Positions 12,662 to 25,821 of a stretch of DNA of 64,000 nt are shown one piece after another. Position 1 is the stretch's first letter. The number at the start of each line of letters is the position of its first letter. Source of the stretch: Dysidea avara (lineage: Eukaryota > Porifera > Demospongiae > Dictyoceratida > Dysideidae); contig NC_089274.1 in the NCBI RefSeq assembly GCF_963678975.1, positions 30,815,053 through 30,879,052 on the forward strand, read 5' to 3'. Both the position numbers and the translations under genes were made by a program. Under the pieces are notes generated by a model. The model made no database searches. It had not been told where the DNA came from and saw only the letters and a list, made by a program, of their open reading frames with translations.

Positions 12662-13746
12662 ACTTTTTGGTAGCACTTTTTTGTTTAATTACCTTTTATT
12701 AACAGTTTCAGGACCTTTTGGTAGCACCTTTTTGTTTAATTACGTTTATTAACAGTTTCAGGACCTTTTGGTAGCACCTTTTTGTTTAATTACCTGTTAT
12801 TAACAGTTTCAGCACTTTTTGATAGCACCTTTTGATTAATTATTTTTTACACACTCCGGTTTTTCTGATAGCACTTTTTTGTTTTATTACCTTATATTAA
12901 CAGTTTCAGGACTTTTTGGTAGCACCTTTTGTTTAATTACCTTTTATTAACAGTTTCAGGACTTTTTGGTTGCACCTTTTTGTTTATTGTTTAATTGCCT
13001 TTTATTAACAGTTTCAGGACCTTTTGGTAGCACCCTTTTGTTTAATTACCTTTTATTAACAGTTTCAGGACCATTTGGTTGCACCTGTTTGTTCAATTAC
13101 TTGTTATTAATAGTTTCAGGACTTTTTGGTAGCACCTTTTTGTTTAATTACTTTTATTAACAGTTTCAGGACCATTTGGTAGCATCTTTTTGTTTAATTA
13201 CCTGTTATTAACAGTTTCAGGACCTTTTGCTAGCACCTTTTTGTTTAATTACCTGTTATTAACAGTTTCAGGACTTTTTGGTAGCACCTTTTGTTTAATT
13301 ACCTTATATTAACTATTTCAGGACTTTTTGGTAGCATCTTTTTGTTTAATTACCTTTTATTAACAGTTTCAGGACCATTTGGTTGCACCTGTTTGTTCAA
13401 TTACTTGTTATTAATAGTTTCAGGACTTTTTGGTAGCACATTTTTGTTTAATTACTTTTATTAACAGTTTCAGGACCTTTTGGTAGCATCTTTTTGTTTA
13501 ATTACCTGTTATTAACAGTTTCAGGACCTTTTGCTAGCACCTTTTTGTTTAATTACCTGTTATTAACAGTTTCAGGACTTTTTGGTAGCACCTTTTTGTT
13601 TAATTACCTTTTATTAACAGTTTAGGAACCTTTTGGTAGCACCTTTTTGTTTAATTACCTGTTATTAATAGTTTCAGGACTTTTTGGTAGCACCTTTTTG
13701 ATTAATTACCTTTTATTAACAGTTTTAAGACCTTTTGGTAGCACCT

Positions 13747-14707
13747 GCTTGTTTAGTTATTATTTCTTTACAGAAATTGTAAATAAGAATGTGGTATATA
13801 GCTATAATGAAAGAATCATACAGCAAGCTAGTATTCTACTCTTCCATGGCACCATTGCTCATTTCCAATCCACTACTTTAGTCCTTCGTGACTATCCTTG
13901 AAATGTTAATAGTCCATACAATTAGTTATAATTTGTTCAGCATCTAGAAGTGTTTGCAATAAATTGTCTTCGCATAGAGTAGTACCATGCAGAGTATAAA
14001 GTAATAGCACAAGCATCAGCCTGTGATAAGTACACTCATTTCGCAAAGGTATATATATTAATAACTGTTCTTAACTTGTTGATACTTCACACTAATAATT
14101 ATTATTGTTTAGCATTAAACAAAAATTATTTATTTATCGCTTTAGTACAATGCAAAATGAATGTCTGAGTCTTTAATATAACACACATGTACAGAGCACG
14201 TGAGATAGAAATATACTAATTGGTGTGCATTACGATTGTGGTCCTAATTGTTCAATGGTTACTGCATTGGGCTGCTCACCAGGAGGTCCATGGTACAGAT
14301 CCAGTGTGGGGAACATTAAAAAAAAATTTTTTTAAACTTCAATTTTATGTATTTAAATAGCACATAAAATACTACTCCATCAGTGGCTAGCTGATGGACC
14401 AGAAGGTTGAAGGAGACCGCTTGGGAAACCCTGCGGGTGGTACTGGCATCAGGGGTTCGATCCCTGGACTAGGAGCAGCCAGTTTCCTCCCTTATCCTAA
14501 CAGCTTTCTTCTGGTAGGTTAGCTAGGCCAAGTCACTAACAAAGCCGTTGACCAAGTCCGCGTGTGGGCCATGTGGTGCTCCACTGGCTGTTCCCTGTAT
14601 CTATGACCAAGTTCGTGTGTAGTTGGGGGGCAATCAAGATTGGGCCAACTTCCCAATGTGAAATGGCACCCACTAGTGACATTTTATTCATTTTTTACAT
14701 TTTCTGG
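13747..14707 (+). repeat. Conserved array block 8
   Basis: gcttgtttag subfamily. Box B reads ggttcgatccctgg. The D-arm-like region is damaged (ccagaaggttg), which is one of the few differences from its 6641-bp duplicate at 20388. Confidence 0.9.
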
Positions 14708-16287
14708 ACTTTTTGGTAGCACCTTTTTGTTTAATTACCTTTTATTAACAGTTTCAGGACCTTTTGGTAGCACCTTTTTGTTTAATTACCTGTTATTAAC
14801 AGTTTCAGGACATTTTGGTAGCACCTTTTGTTTAATTACCTTTATTAACAGTTTCAGCACTTTTTGATAGCACCTTTTGATTTATTATTTTTTACACACT
14901 CTGGACTTTTTGATAGCACCTTTTTGTTTAATTACCTTATATTAACAGTTTCAGGACTTTTTGGTAGCATCTTTTTGTTTAATTACTTTTAATTAACAGT
15001 TTCAGGACCATTTGGTTGCACCTGTTTGTTCAATTACTTGTTATTAATAGTTTCAGGACTTTTTGGTAGCACCTTTCTGTTTAATTACTTTTATTGACAG
15101 TTTCAGGACCTTTTTGTAGCACCTTTTTGTTTAATTACCTGTTATTAACAGTTTCAGGACTTTTTGGTAGCACCTTTTGTTTAATTATCATTACTTTTTA
15201 CACTCTGGACTTTTTGGTAGCACCTTTTTGTTTAATTGCCTTTTATTAACAGTTTCAGGACCTTTTGGTAGCACCTTTTTGTTTAATTACCTGTTATTAA
15301 CAGTTTCAGGACTTTTTGGTAGCACCTTTTGTTTAATTATCATTACTTTTTACACTCTGGACTTTTTGGTAGCACCTTTTTGTTTAATTGCCTTTTATTA
15401 ACAGTTTCAGGACCTTTTGGTAGCACCTTTTTGTTTAATTACCTTTTATTAACAGTTTCAGGACCATTTGGTTACTCCTGTTTGTTCAATTACTTGTTAT
15501 TAATAGTTTCAGGACTTTTTGGTAGCACCTTTTTGTTTAATTACTTTTATTAACAGTTTCAGAACCTTTTGGTAGCACCTTTTTGTTTAATTACCTGTTA
15601 TTAACAGTTTCAGGACTTTTTAGTACCACCTTTTTGTTTAATTACCTTTTATTAACAGTTTCAGCACTTTTTGATAGCAACTTTTGATTAATTATTTTTT
15701 ACACACTCTGTTCTTTTTGATAGCACTTTTTTGTTTTATTACCTTTTATTAACAGTTTCAGGACCTTTTGGTAGCACCTTTTTGTTTAATTACCTTTTAT
15801 TAACAGTTTCAGGACCTTTTGGTAGCACCTTTTTGTTTAATTACCTGTTATTAACAGTTTCAGGACTTTTTGGTAGCACCTTTTGTTTAGTTATTATTAT
15901 TTTTTACTCTCTGGACTTTTTGGTAGCACCTTTTTGTTTAATTACCTTTTATTAACAGTTTCAGGACCATTAGGTAGCACCTTTTTGTTCAATTACCTTT
16001 TATTAACAGTTTCAGGACCTTTTGGTAGCACCTTTTTGTTTTATTACCTTATATTAACAGTTTCAGGACTTCATGGTAGCACCTTTTGTTTAATTACCTT
16101 TGATTAACAGTTTCAGGACTTTTTAGTTGCACCTTTTTGTTTAATTGCCTTTTATTAACAGTTTCAGGACCTTTTGTAAGCACCCTTTTGTTTAATTACC
16201 TGTTATTAATAATTTCAGGACTTTTTGGTAGCACCTTTTTGTTTAATTAACTTTTATTAACAGTTTCAGGACTTTTTGGTAGCACCT

Positions 16288-17250
16288 GCTTTCTTAGTTA
16301 TTATTTCTTTACAGAAATTGTAGATTAGAATGTGGTTTATAGCTATAATGAAAGAATCATACAGCAAGCTAGTGTTCTACTGTTCCATGGCACCATTGCT
16401 CATTTCCAATACACTACTTTAGTCCTTCGTGACTATCCTTGAATTGTTAATAGTCCATACAATTAGTTATAATTTGTTTAGCATCTAGAAGTGTTTGCAA
16501 TAAATTGTCTTCGCATAGAGTAGTACCATGCAGAGTATACAGTAATAGCACAAGCATCAGCCTGTGATAAGTTCACTCACTCCGCAAAGGTATATATATT
16601 AATAACTGTTCTTAACTTGTTGATACTTCACACTAATAATTATTATTGTTTAGCATTAAACAAAAATCATTTATTTATCCCTTTAGTACAATGCAAAATT
16701 AATGTCTGAGTATTTAATATAACACACATGTACAGAGCACGTGGGATAGAAATATACTAATTGGTGTGCATTACAATTGTGGTCCTAATTGTTCAATGGT
16801 TACTGCATTGGGCTGCTCACCCGGAGGTCCATGGTACAGATCCAGTGTGGGGAACATTTAAAAAAAAAATTTTTTTAACTTCAATTTTATGTATTTAAAT
16901 AGCACATAAAATACCACTCCATCAGTGCCTAGCTGATGGACCAGAGTGGTTGAAGGAGACCGCTTGGGAAACCCTGCGGGTGGTGCTGGCATCAGGGGTT
17001 CGATCCCCGGACCAGGAGCAGCCAGTTTCCTCCCTTATCCTAACAGCTTTCTTCTGGTAGGTTAGCTAGGCCAAGTCACTAGCAAAGCCGATGACCAAGT
17101 CCGCGTGTGGGCCATGTGGTGCTCCACTGGCTGTTCTCTGTATCTATGACCAAGTCCGTGTGTAGTTGGGGGGCAATCAGGATTGGGCCAACTTCCCAAT
17201 GTGAAATGGCACCCACTAGTGACATTTTATTTTTTTTTTACATTTTCTGG
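16288..17250 (+). repeat. Conserved array block 9 (duplicate of block 6)
   Basis: Lies exactly 6641 bp from the block at 9647. I saw no differences between the two by eye. Confidence 0.9.
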
Positions 17251-17737
17251 ACTTTTTGGTAGCACCTTTTTGTTTAATTACCTTTTATTAACAGTTTCAG
17301 GACCTTTTGGTAGCACCTTTTTGTTTAATTACCTGTTATTAACAGTTTCAGGACTTTATGGTAGCACCTTTTGTTTAATTATTACTATTTTTTACATTCT
17401 GGACTTTTTGGTAGCACCTTTTTGTTTAATTACCTTTTATTAACAGTTTCAGGACCTTTTGGTAGCACCTTTTTGTTTAATTACCTTTTATTAACAGTTT
17501 CAGGAACTTTTGGTAGCACCTTTTTGTTTAATTACCTGTTATTAACAGTTTCAGGACTTTTTGGTAGCTCCTTTTGTTTAATTACCTTTTATTAACAGTT
17601 TGAGCACTTTTTGATAGCACCTTTTGTTTACTTAATATTTTTTACACACTCTAGACTTTTTGATAACACCTTTTTGTTTAATTATTATTATTTTTTACAC
17701 TCTCTGGACTTTTTGGTAGCACCATTTTGTTTAATTA

Positions 17738-18095
17738 GGCCAATGAAACTTGATTACCAGTTTCTCGCTCAGATTTTTGAAAATTTGATGCGGGCGGGCG
17801 GTAATTATTCATTATTCATCATTTTCCAAAAGGCACAACACACATCCCAAACATGAAGATTTCTGCCAAAAAAGTGAGTCTACATTTATTACTCGTACAT
17901 TAAATAGCTAAAATACGTTACTAATCCATATAACAAGTGATTTTTCCATTAGAGTATAGCTCATTGCTCCATTAGAGTAAAAGTGACTGCTCTATTAGAG
18001 TATTTCAATCTGAAATACCAATAATGAAATTCCATGCGGGTGTATCAAAAGCATGCGGGCGATGACGCGAAACTGCTAATCAAATTTCATTGGCC
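17738..18095. mobile_element. Harbinger-like MITE, array copy 2
   Basis: The 6641-bp duplicate of the copy at 11097, with the same TTA flanks and host context. It is therefore a copy by array duplication and not a new insertion. Confidence 0.75.
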
Positions 18096-18339
18096 TTACC
18101 TTTTATTAACAGTTTCAGGACCTTTTGGTAGCACCTTTTTGTTTAATTACATTTTGTTAACAGTTTCAGGACTTTTTGGTAGCACCTTTTTGTTTAATTA
18201 CCTTTTATTAACAGTTTAGGAACCTTTTGGTAGCACCTTTTTGTTTAATTACCTGTTATTAATAGTTTCAGGACTTTTTGGTAGCTCCTTTTTGATTAAT
18301 TACCTTTTATTAACAGTTTAAAGACCTTTTGGTAGCACC

Positions 18340-19302
18340 TGCTTGTTTAGTTATTATTTCTTTACAGAAATTGTAAATAAGAATGTGGTATATAGCTATA
18401 ATGAAAGAATCATACAGCAAGCTAGTGTTCTACTGTTCCATGGCACCATTGCTCATTTCCAATCCACTACTTTAGTCCTTCGTGACTATCCTTGAAATGT
18501 TAATAGTCCATACAATTAGTTATAATTTGTTCAGCATCTAGAAGTGTTTGCAATAAATTGTCTTCGCATAGAGTAGTACCATGCAGAGTATACAGTAATA
18601 GCACAAGCATCAGCCTGTGATAAGTACACTCATTTCGCAAAGGTATATATATTAATAACTGTTCTTAACTTGTTGATACTTCACACTAATAATTATTATT
18701 GTTTAGCATTAAACAAAAATCATTTATTTATCCCTTTAGTACAATGCAAAATGAATGTCTGAGTCTTTAATATAACACACATGTACAGAGCACGTGAGAT
18801 AGAAATATACTAATTGGTGTGCATTACGATTGTGGTCCTAATTGTTCAATGGTTACTGCATTGGGCTGCTCACCAGGAGGTCCATGGTACAGATCCAGTG
18901 TGGGGAACATTAAAAAAAAAATTTTTTAAACTTCAATTTTATGTATTTAAATAGCACATAAAATACTACTCCATCTGTGGCTAGCTGATGGACCAGAGTG
19001 GTTGAAGGAGACCGCTTGGGAAACCCTGCGGGTGGTGCTGGCATCAGGGGTTCGATCCCCGGACCAGGAGCAGCCAGTTTCCTCCCTTATCCTAACAGCT
19101 TTCTTCTGGTAGGTTAGCTAGGCCAAGTCACTAGCAAAGCCGATGACCAAGTCCGCGTGTGGGCCATGTGGTGCTCCACTGGCTGTTCCCTGTATCTATG
19201 ACCAAGTCCATGTGTAGTTGGGGGGCAGTCAGGATTGGGCCAACTTCCCAATGTGAAATGGCACCCACTAGTGACATTTTATTTTTTTTTTACATTTTCT
19301 GG
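18340..19302 (+). repeat. Conserved array block 10 (duplicate of block 7)
   Basis: Lies 6641 bp from the block at 11699, with the same private variants. Confidence 0.9.
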
Positions 19303-20387
19303 ACTTTTTGGTAGCACTTTTTTGTTTAATTACCTTTTATTAACAGTTTCAGGACCTTTTGGTAGCACCTTTTTGTTTAATTACGTTTATTAACAGTTTC
19401 AGGACCTTTTGGTAGCACCTTTTTGTTTAATTACCTGTTATTAACAGTTTCAGCACTTTTTGATAGCACCTTTTGATTAATTATTTTTTACACACTCCGG
19501 TTTTTCTAATAGCACTTTTTTGTTTTATTACCTTATATTAACAGTTTCAGGACTTTTTGGTAGCACCTTTTGTTTAATTACCTTTTATTAACAGTTTCAG
19601 GACTTTTTGGTTGCACCTTTTTGTTTATTGTTTAATTGCCTTTTATTAACAGTTTCAGGACCTTTTGGTAGCACCCTTTTGTTTAATTACCTTTTATTAA
19701 CAGTTTCAGGACCATTTGGTTGCACCTGTTTGTTCAATTACTTGTTATTAATAGTTTCAGGACTTTTTGGTAGCACCTTTTTGTTTAATTACTTTTATTA
19801 ACAGTTTCAGGACCATTTGGTAGCATCTTTTTGTTTAATTACCTGTTATTAACAGTTTCAGGACCTTTTGCTAGCACCTTTTTGTTTAATTACCTGTTAT
19901 TAACAGTTTCAGGACTTTTTGGTAGCACCTTTTGTTTAATTACCTTATATTAACTATTTCAGGACTTTTTGGTAGCATCTTTTTGTTTAATTACCTTTTA
20001 TTAACAGTTTCAGGACCATTTGGTTGCACCTGTTTGTTCAATTACTTGTTATTAATAGTTTCAGGACTTTTTGGTAGCACATTTTTGTTTAATTACTTTT
20101 ATTAACAGTTTCAGGACCTTTTGGTAGCATCTTTTTGTTTAATTACCTGTTATTAACAGTTTCAGGACCTTTTGCTAGCACCTTTTTGTTTAATTACCTG
20201 TTATTAACAGTTTCAGGACTTTTTGGTAGCACCTTTTTGTTTAATTACCTTTTATTAACAGTTTAGGAACCTTTTGGTAGCACCTTTTTGTTTAATTACC
20301 TGTTATTAATAGTTTCAGGACTTTTTGGTAGCACCTTTTTGATTAATTACCTTTTATTAACAGTTTTAAGACCTTTTGGTAGCACCT

Positions 20388-21349
20388 GCTTGTTTAGTTA
20401 TTATTTCTTTACAGAAATTGTAAATAAGAATGTGGTATATAGCTATAATGAAAGAATCATACAGCAAGCTAGTATTCTACTCTTCCATGGCACCATTGCT
20501 CATTTCCAATCCACTACTTTAGTCCTTCGTGACTATCCTTGAAATGTTAATAGTCCATACAATTAGTTATAATTTGTTCAGCATCTAGAAGTGTTTGCAA
20601 TAAATTGTCTTCGCATAGAGTAGTACCATGCAGAGTATAAAGTAATAGCACAAGCATCAGCCTGTGATAAGTACACTCATTTCGCAAAGGTATATATATT
20701 AATAACTGTTCTTAACTTGTTGATACTTCACACTAATAATTATTATTGTTTAGCATTAAACAAAAATTATTTATTTATCGCTTTAGTACAATGCAAAATG
20801 AATGTCTGAGTCTTTAATATAACACACATGTACAGAGCACGTGAGATAGAAATATACTAATTGGTGTGCATTACGATTGTGGTCCTAATTGTTCAATGGT
20901 TACTGCATTGGGCTGCTCACCAGGAGGTCCATGGTACAGATCCAGTGTGGGGAACATTAAAAAAAAATTTTTTTAAACTTCAATTTTATGTATTTAAATA
21001 GCACATAAAATACTACTCCATCAGTGGCTAGCTGATGGACCAGAGTGGTTGAAGGAGACCGCTTGGGAAACCCTGCGGGTGGTACTGGCATCAGGGGTTC
21101 GATCCCTGGACTAGGAGCAGCCAGTTTCCTCCCTTATCCTAACAGCTTTCTTCTGGTAGGTTAGCTAGGCCAAGTCACTAACAAAGCCGTTGACCAAGTC
21201 CGCGTGTGGGCCATGTGGTGCTCCACTGGCTGTTCCCTGTATCTATGACCAAGTTCGTGTGTAGTTGGGGGGCAATCAAGATTGGGCCAACTTCCCAATG
21301 TGAAATGGCACCCACTAGTGACATTTTATTCATTTTTTACATTTTCTGG
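20388..21349 (+). repeat. Conserved array block 11 (duplicate of block 8)
   Basis: Lies 6641 bp from the block at 13747. The D-arm-like region is intact here (ccagagtggttg), adding one base, so the offset after this point is 6642. Confidence 0.9.
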
Positions 21350-22268
21350 ACTTTTTGGTAGCACCTTTTTGTTTAATTACCTTTTATTAACAGTTTCAGG
21401 ACCTTTTGGTAGCACCTTTTTGTTTAATTACCTGTTATTAACAGTTTCAGGACATTTTGGTAGCACCTTTTGTTTAATTACCTTTATTAACAGTTTCAGC
21501 ACTTTTTGATAGCACCTTTTGATTTATTATTTTTTACACACTCTGGACTTTTTGATAGCACCTTTTTGTTTAATTACCTTATATTAACAGTTTCAGGACT
21601 TTTTGGTAGCATCTTTTTGTTTAATTACTTTTAATTAACAGTTTCAGGACCATTTGGTTGCACCTGTTTGTTCAATTACTTGTTATTAATAGTTTCAGGA
21701 CTTTTTGGTAGCACCTTTCTGTTTAATTACTTTTATTGACAGTTTCAGGACCTTTTTGTAGCACCTTTTTGTTTAATTACCTGTTATTAACAGTTTCAGC
21801 ACTTTTTGATAACACCTTTTGATTAATTATTTTTTACACACTCTGGTCTTTTGATAGCAGCTTTTTTGTTATATTACCTTATATTAACAGTTTGAGGACT
21901 TTTTGGTAGCACCTTTTGTTTAATTACCTTTTATTAACAGTTTCAGGACTTTTTGGTTGCACCTTTTTGTTTAATTGCCTTTTATTAACAGTTTCAGGAC
22001 CTTTTGGTAGCACCCTTTTGTTTTATTACCTGTTATTAATAATTTCATGACTTTTTGGTAGTACCTTTTGTTTAATTACCTTTTATTAACAGTTTCAGGA
22101 CTTTTTGGTTGCACCTTTTTGTTTAATTGCCTTTTATTAACAGTTTCAGGTCCTTTTGGTAGCACCCTTTTGTTTAATTACCTGTTATTAATAATTTCAG
22201 GACTTTATGGTAGCACCGTTTTGTTTAATTACCTTTTATTAACAGTTTCAGGACTTTTTGGTAGCACC

Positions 22269-23230
22269 TGCTTTCTTAGTTATTATTTCTTTACAGAAAT
22301 TCTAAATAAGAATGTGGTATATAGCTATAATGAAAGAATCATACAGCAAGCTAGTGTTCTACTGTTCCATGGTACCATTGCTCATTTCCAATTCACTACT
22401 TTAGTCCTTCGTGACTATCCTTGATTTGTTAATAGTCCATACAATTAGTTATAATTTGTTTAGCATCTAGAAGTGTTTGCAATAAATTGTCTTCGCATAG
22501 AGTAGTACCATGCAGAGTATACAGTAATAGCACAAGCATCAGCCTGTGATAAGTACACTCACTCCGCAAAGGTATATATATTAATAACTGTTCTTAACTT
22601 GTTGATACTTCACACTAATAATTATTATTGTTTAGCATTAAACAAAAATCATTTATTTATCCCTTTAGTACAATGCAAAATTAATGTCTGAGTATTTAAT
22701 ATAACACACATGTACAGAGCACGTGGGATAGAAATATACTAATTGGTGTGCATTACAATTGTGGTAATAATTGCTCAATGGTTACTGCATTGGGCTGCTC
22801 ACCCGGAGGTCCATGGTACAGATCCAGTGTTGGAAACATTTAAAAAAAATTTTTTTTAACTTCAATTTTATGTATTTAAATAGCACATAAAATACTACTC
22901 AATAAGTGCGTAGCTGATGGACCAGAGTGGTTGAAGGAGACCGCTTGGGAAACCCTGCGGGTGGTGCTGGCATCAGGGGCTCGATCCCCGAACTAGGAGC
23001 AGCCAGTTTCCTCCCTTATCCTAACAGCTTTCTTCTGGTAGGTTAGCTAGGCCAAGTCACTAGCAAAGCCGATGACCAAGTCCGCGTGTGGGCCATGTGG
23101 TGCTCCACTGGCTGTTCCCTGTATCTATGACCAAGTCCGTGTGTAGTTGGGGGGCAATCAGGATTGGGCCAACTTCCCAATGTGAAATGGCACCCACTAG
23201 TGACATTTTATTTTTTTTTACATTTTCTGG
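22269..23230 (+). repeat. Conserved array block 12
   Basis: gctttcttag type, with private changes (attctaaataag, ttggaaacatt, aataagtgcgtag). It shares 'gtggtaataattg' with the block at 4249. Confidence 0.9.
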
Positions 23231-24815
23231 ACTTTTTGGTAGCACCTTTTTGTTTAATTACCTTTTATTAACAGTTTCAGGACCTTTTGGTAGCACCTTT
23301 TTGTTTAATTACCTGTTATTAACAGTTTCAGGACTTTTTGGTAGCACCTTTTGTTTAATTATTATTTTTTACACTCTGGACTTTTTGGTAGCACCTTTTT
23401 GTTTAATTACCTTTTATTAACAGTTTCAGGACCATTTGGTAGCGCTAACCTTTTTGTTCAATTACCTGTTATTAATATTTTCAGGACTTTTTGGTAGCAC
23501 CTTTTTGTTTAATTACCTTTTATTAACAGTTTCAGGACCTTTTGGTAGCACCTTTTTGTTTAATTACCTTTTATTAACAGTTTCAGGACCTTTTGGTAGC
23601 ACCTTTTTGTTTAATTACCTGTTATTAACAGTTTCAGGAGTTTTTGGTAGCACCTTTTGTTTAATTATTATTATTTTTTACTCTCTGGACTTTTTGGTAG
23701 CACATTTTTGTTTAATTACCTTTTATTAACAGTTTCAGGACCATTTGGTAGCACCTTTTTGTTCAATTACCTTTTGTTAACAGTTTCAGGACCTTTTGGT
23801 AGCACCTTTTTGTTTTATTACCTTATATTAACAGTTTCAGGACTTTATGGTAGCACCTTTTGTTTAATTACCTTTGATTAACAGTTTCAGGACTTTTTGG
23901 TTGCACCTTTTTGTTTAATTGCCTTTTATTAACAGTTTCAGGACCTTTTGGTAGCACCCTTTTGTTTAATTACCTTTTATTAACAGTTTCAGGACTTTTT
24001 GGTAGCACCTTTTTGTTTAATTACTTTTATTAACAGTTTCAGGACCTTTTGGTAGCACCTTTTTGTTTAATTACCTGTTATTAACAGTTTCAGGACTTTT
24101 TGGTAACACCTTTTGTTTAATTACCTTTTATTAACAGTTTCAGGACTTTTTGGTTGCACCTTTTGTTTAATTACCATTTATTAACAGTTTCAGGACTTTT
24201 TGGTTGCACCTTTTTGTTTAATTGCCTTTTATTAACAGTTTCAGGACCTTTTGGTAGCACCCTTTTGATTAATTACCTGTTATTAATAATTTCAGGACTT
24301 TTTGGTAGCACCTTTTTGTTTAATTACCTTTTATTAACAGTTTCAGGACTTTTTGGTAGCACCTTTTGTTTAATTATTATTATTTTTTACTCTCTGGACG
24401 TTTTGGTAGCACCTTTTTGTTTAATTACCTTTTATTAACAGTTTCAGGACCATTTGGTAGCACCTTTTTGTTCAATTACCTGTTATTAATATTTTCAGGA
24501 CTTTTTGGTAGCACCTTTTTGTTTAATTACCTTTTATTAACAGTTTCAGGACCTTTTGGTAGCACCTTTTTGTTTAATTACCTGTTATTAACAGTTTCAG
24601 GACTTTTCGGTAGCACCTTTTGTTTAATTACCTTTTATTAACAGTTTCAGCACTTTTTGATAGCACCTTTTGATTTATTATTTTTTTACACACTGGACTT
24701 TTTGATAGCACCTTTTTGTTTAATTACCTTATATTAACAGTTTCAGGACTTTTTGGTAGCATCTTTTTGTTTAATTACCTTTTATTAACAGTTTCAGGAC
24801 CATTTGGTAGCACCT

Positions 24816-25140
24816 GGATGCAAGGATCACTCCGCCATCCAAATACTATATCTATGCAAAGCATAAAACTTTAGCACTTGGCGCGCGCAGCGCGCCAAGC
24901 GCTAAAGTTTTATGCTTTGCATAGATATAGTATTTGGAAGTTGGAATTAATGAATTCCAATTTGCAAAGTTTATATTTTTAAGTGCTTCCAGCTTTTAAT
25001 GCGATGGTTACGGTGGTTGCTGTGGCTTATAGGCGATAATTGAAGCCATTGTATACAGACCTTACTGTAAGATTTTCTAGGTTTTCTGTGTGGGTATTGT
25101 TTAAAGGAAGCATGCTAAATGCATTATCTACATTACACAG
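24816..25140 (+). repeat. Left terminal inverted repeat of the giant element
   Basis: Matches the reverse complement of 49845-50176. By eye, fewer than about ten differences occur in the first 260 bp. Similarity fades near 25080 but returns in 'aaggaagcatgctaaatg'. It contains the 101-bp palindrome (24838-24938) and a second small palindrome, ggaattaatgaattcc. Confidence 0.88.
24838..24938. repeat. 101-bp near-perfect palindrome in left terminal repeat
   Basis: Arms of about 48 bases run from tccaaatactatatc inward to a GC-only centre (gcgcgcgcagcgcgc) and back. One mismatch is visible (agcActtgg against ccaagCgct). The centre is far richer in GC than its surroundings. Such a structure could extrude as a hairpin or bind element proteins. 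Confidence 0.9.
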
Positions 25141-25656
25141 CTACAAGATACAGGCTTTGAGCTGCAGCACTAGCTCCTGCTAAACGTCGAACTATCCTAA
25201 TAGAACAGTCAGTACAATTATTCATAAAAATGAAGTCATTGTGATTAATGATTTGGCTATAGCTATAACCACAAAATAATATGTTTGGAAGCATGATCAT
25301 GAAGGCTTGCAATTGCAAGATGTGAAGACAGAGACTAGTCATCTAATCAGCGCTACATTGCTTGCAGTAGCCCAACACTTGCAGCTTCCTGTCAGGATAA
25401 CTATGCAATTTAAGCGAGGTGGTTTTCAGTGTACATGTAGGACTGTTCAATTTATTGGACCATGTCTTCTCACTGACCAAAGATATATACTGCTGCTCCT
25501 GTGTCAAGTTCCATCACTAGGTGATTGCCATTCAGTTATTAAACAGGCACTTTGTAGCTTTCAGGAACTGTTGATGAGACTGAATGTACGTGGATTATGT
25601 CGGCAGTGGAATCTTCATCTGAAGGCTCAGTGTTCAGCTGTTGGAGGTCATCATTG

Positions 25657-25821
25657 TTAATGTGATCCACTCCATCCATTGCATTTGCCAGACTTTGTTT
25701 CTGAGGACTCTTTCTTATGACTGTTGTGATTCTGCTGTGTCCTCCTCTTTCCAGGAGCTTTGCTTCTGCCAGCTTTAGCAATGTGGTCTGTGCGAAAGCG
25801 CTTGCAATTGTTGCAAACCAA
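25657..25821 (-). pseudogene. Candidate last exon with CxxC motif
   Basis: Read on the minus strand after a possible acceptor (tttag/ttggtttgc), 54 codons run to a stop. They begin LVCNNCKRFRTDHIAKAG and continue with a basic, hydrophilic tail (GKRRTQQNH..HKKESSETKSGK). The C-x2-C followed by H looks zinc-binding. I do not recognise a family. A second frame on the same strand (to 25539) continues with an acidic stretch rich in D, E and S, so a frameshift may separate two parts of one old reading frame. No upstream exon was found. The region just inside the left terminal repeat is where an element gene could end. Confidence 0.25.

Larger units (their letters stand above)
8570..21790 (+). repeat. 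6641-bp tandem duplication inside the array
   Basis: About 8570-15210 and 15211-21790 align at a constant offset of 6641 bp (6642 after about 21050). Each copy contains three blocks and one MITE. I noticed only a handful of differences: caccatttt versus cacctttttg near 11594/18235, ttctgat versus ttctaat near 12865/19506, and a one-base indel near 14403/21043. The right copy departs near 21790, where ggactttttggtag is replaced by gcactttttgataa. The edges are uncertain by tens of bases because they lie in 51-bp repeats. Confidence 0.88.
1..24815 (+). repeat. Higher-order satellite array, left half
   Basis: The array alternates two parts. The first is a 51-bp minisatellite (core ggtagcaccttt, then gtttaattacc, then ttattaacagtttcagga). 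The second is a conserved block of about 962 bp, seen 12 times here. Minisatellite runs fill the gaps between blocks (for example 1-817, 1781-2558, 3523-4248, 23231-24815). Block-to-block distance varies from 1379 to 2541 bp because the number of 51-bp units changes. Since 51 is divisible by three, a 17-residue repeat (FGSTFLFNYLLLTVSGP) stays open in one frame. I read this as a by-product, not a gene. Some units are about 50 bp, with a ttattattttttac variant. The array runs off the left window edge and is interrupted at 24815 by the giant element. Confidence 0.95.

Noticed and set aside
25307-25660. 117-codon + strand frame as a gene
   Set aside because: Composition is unremarkable and no domain is visible. 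The opposite strand carries more protein-like frames over the same bases.
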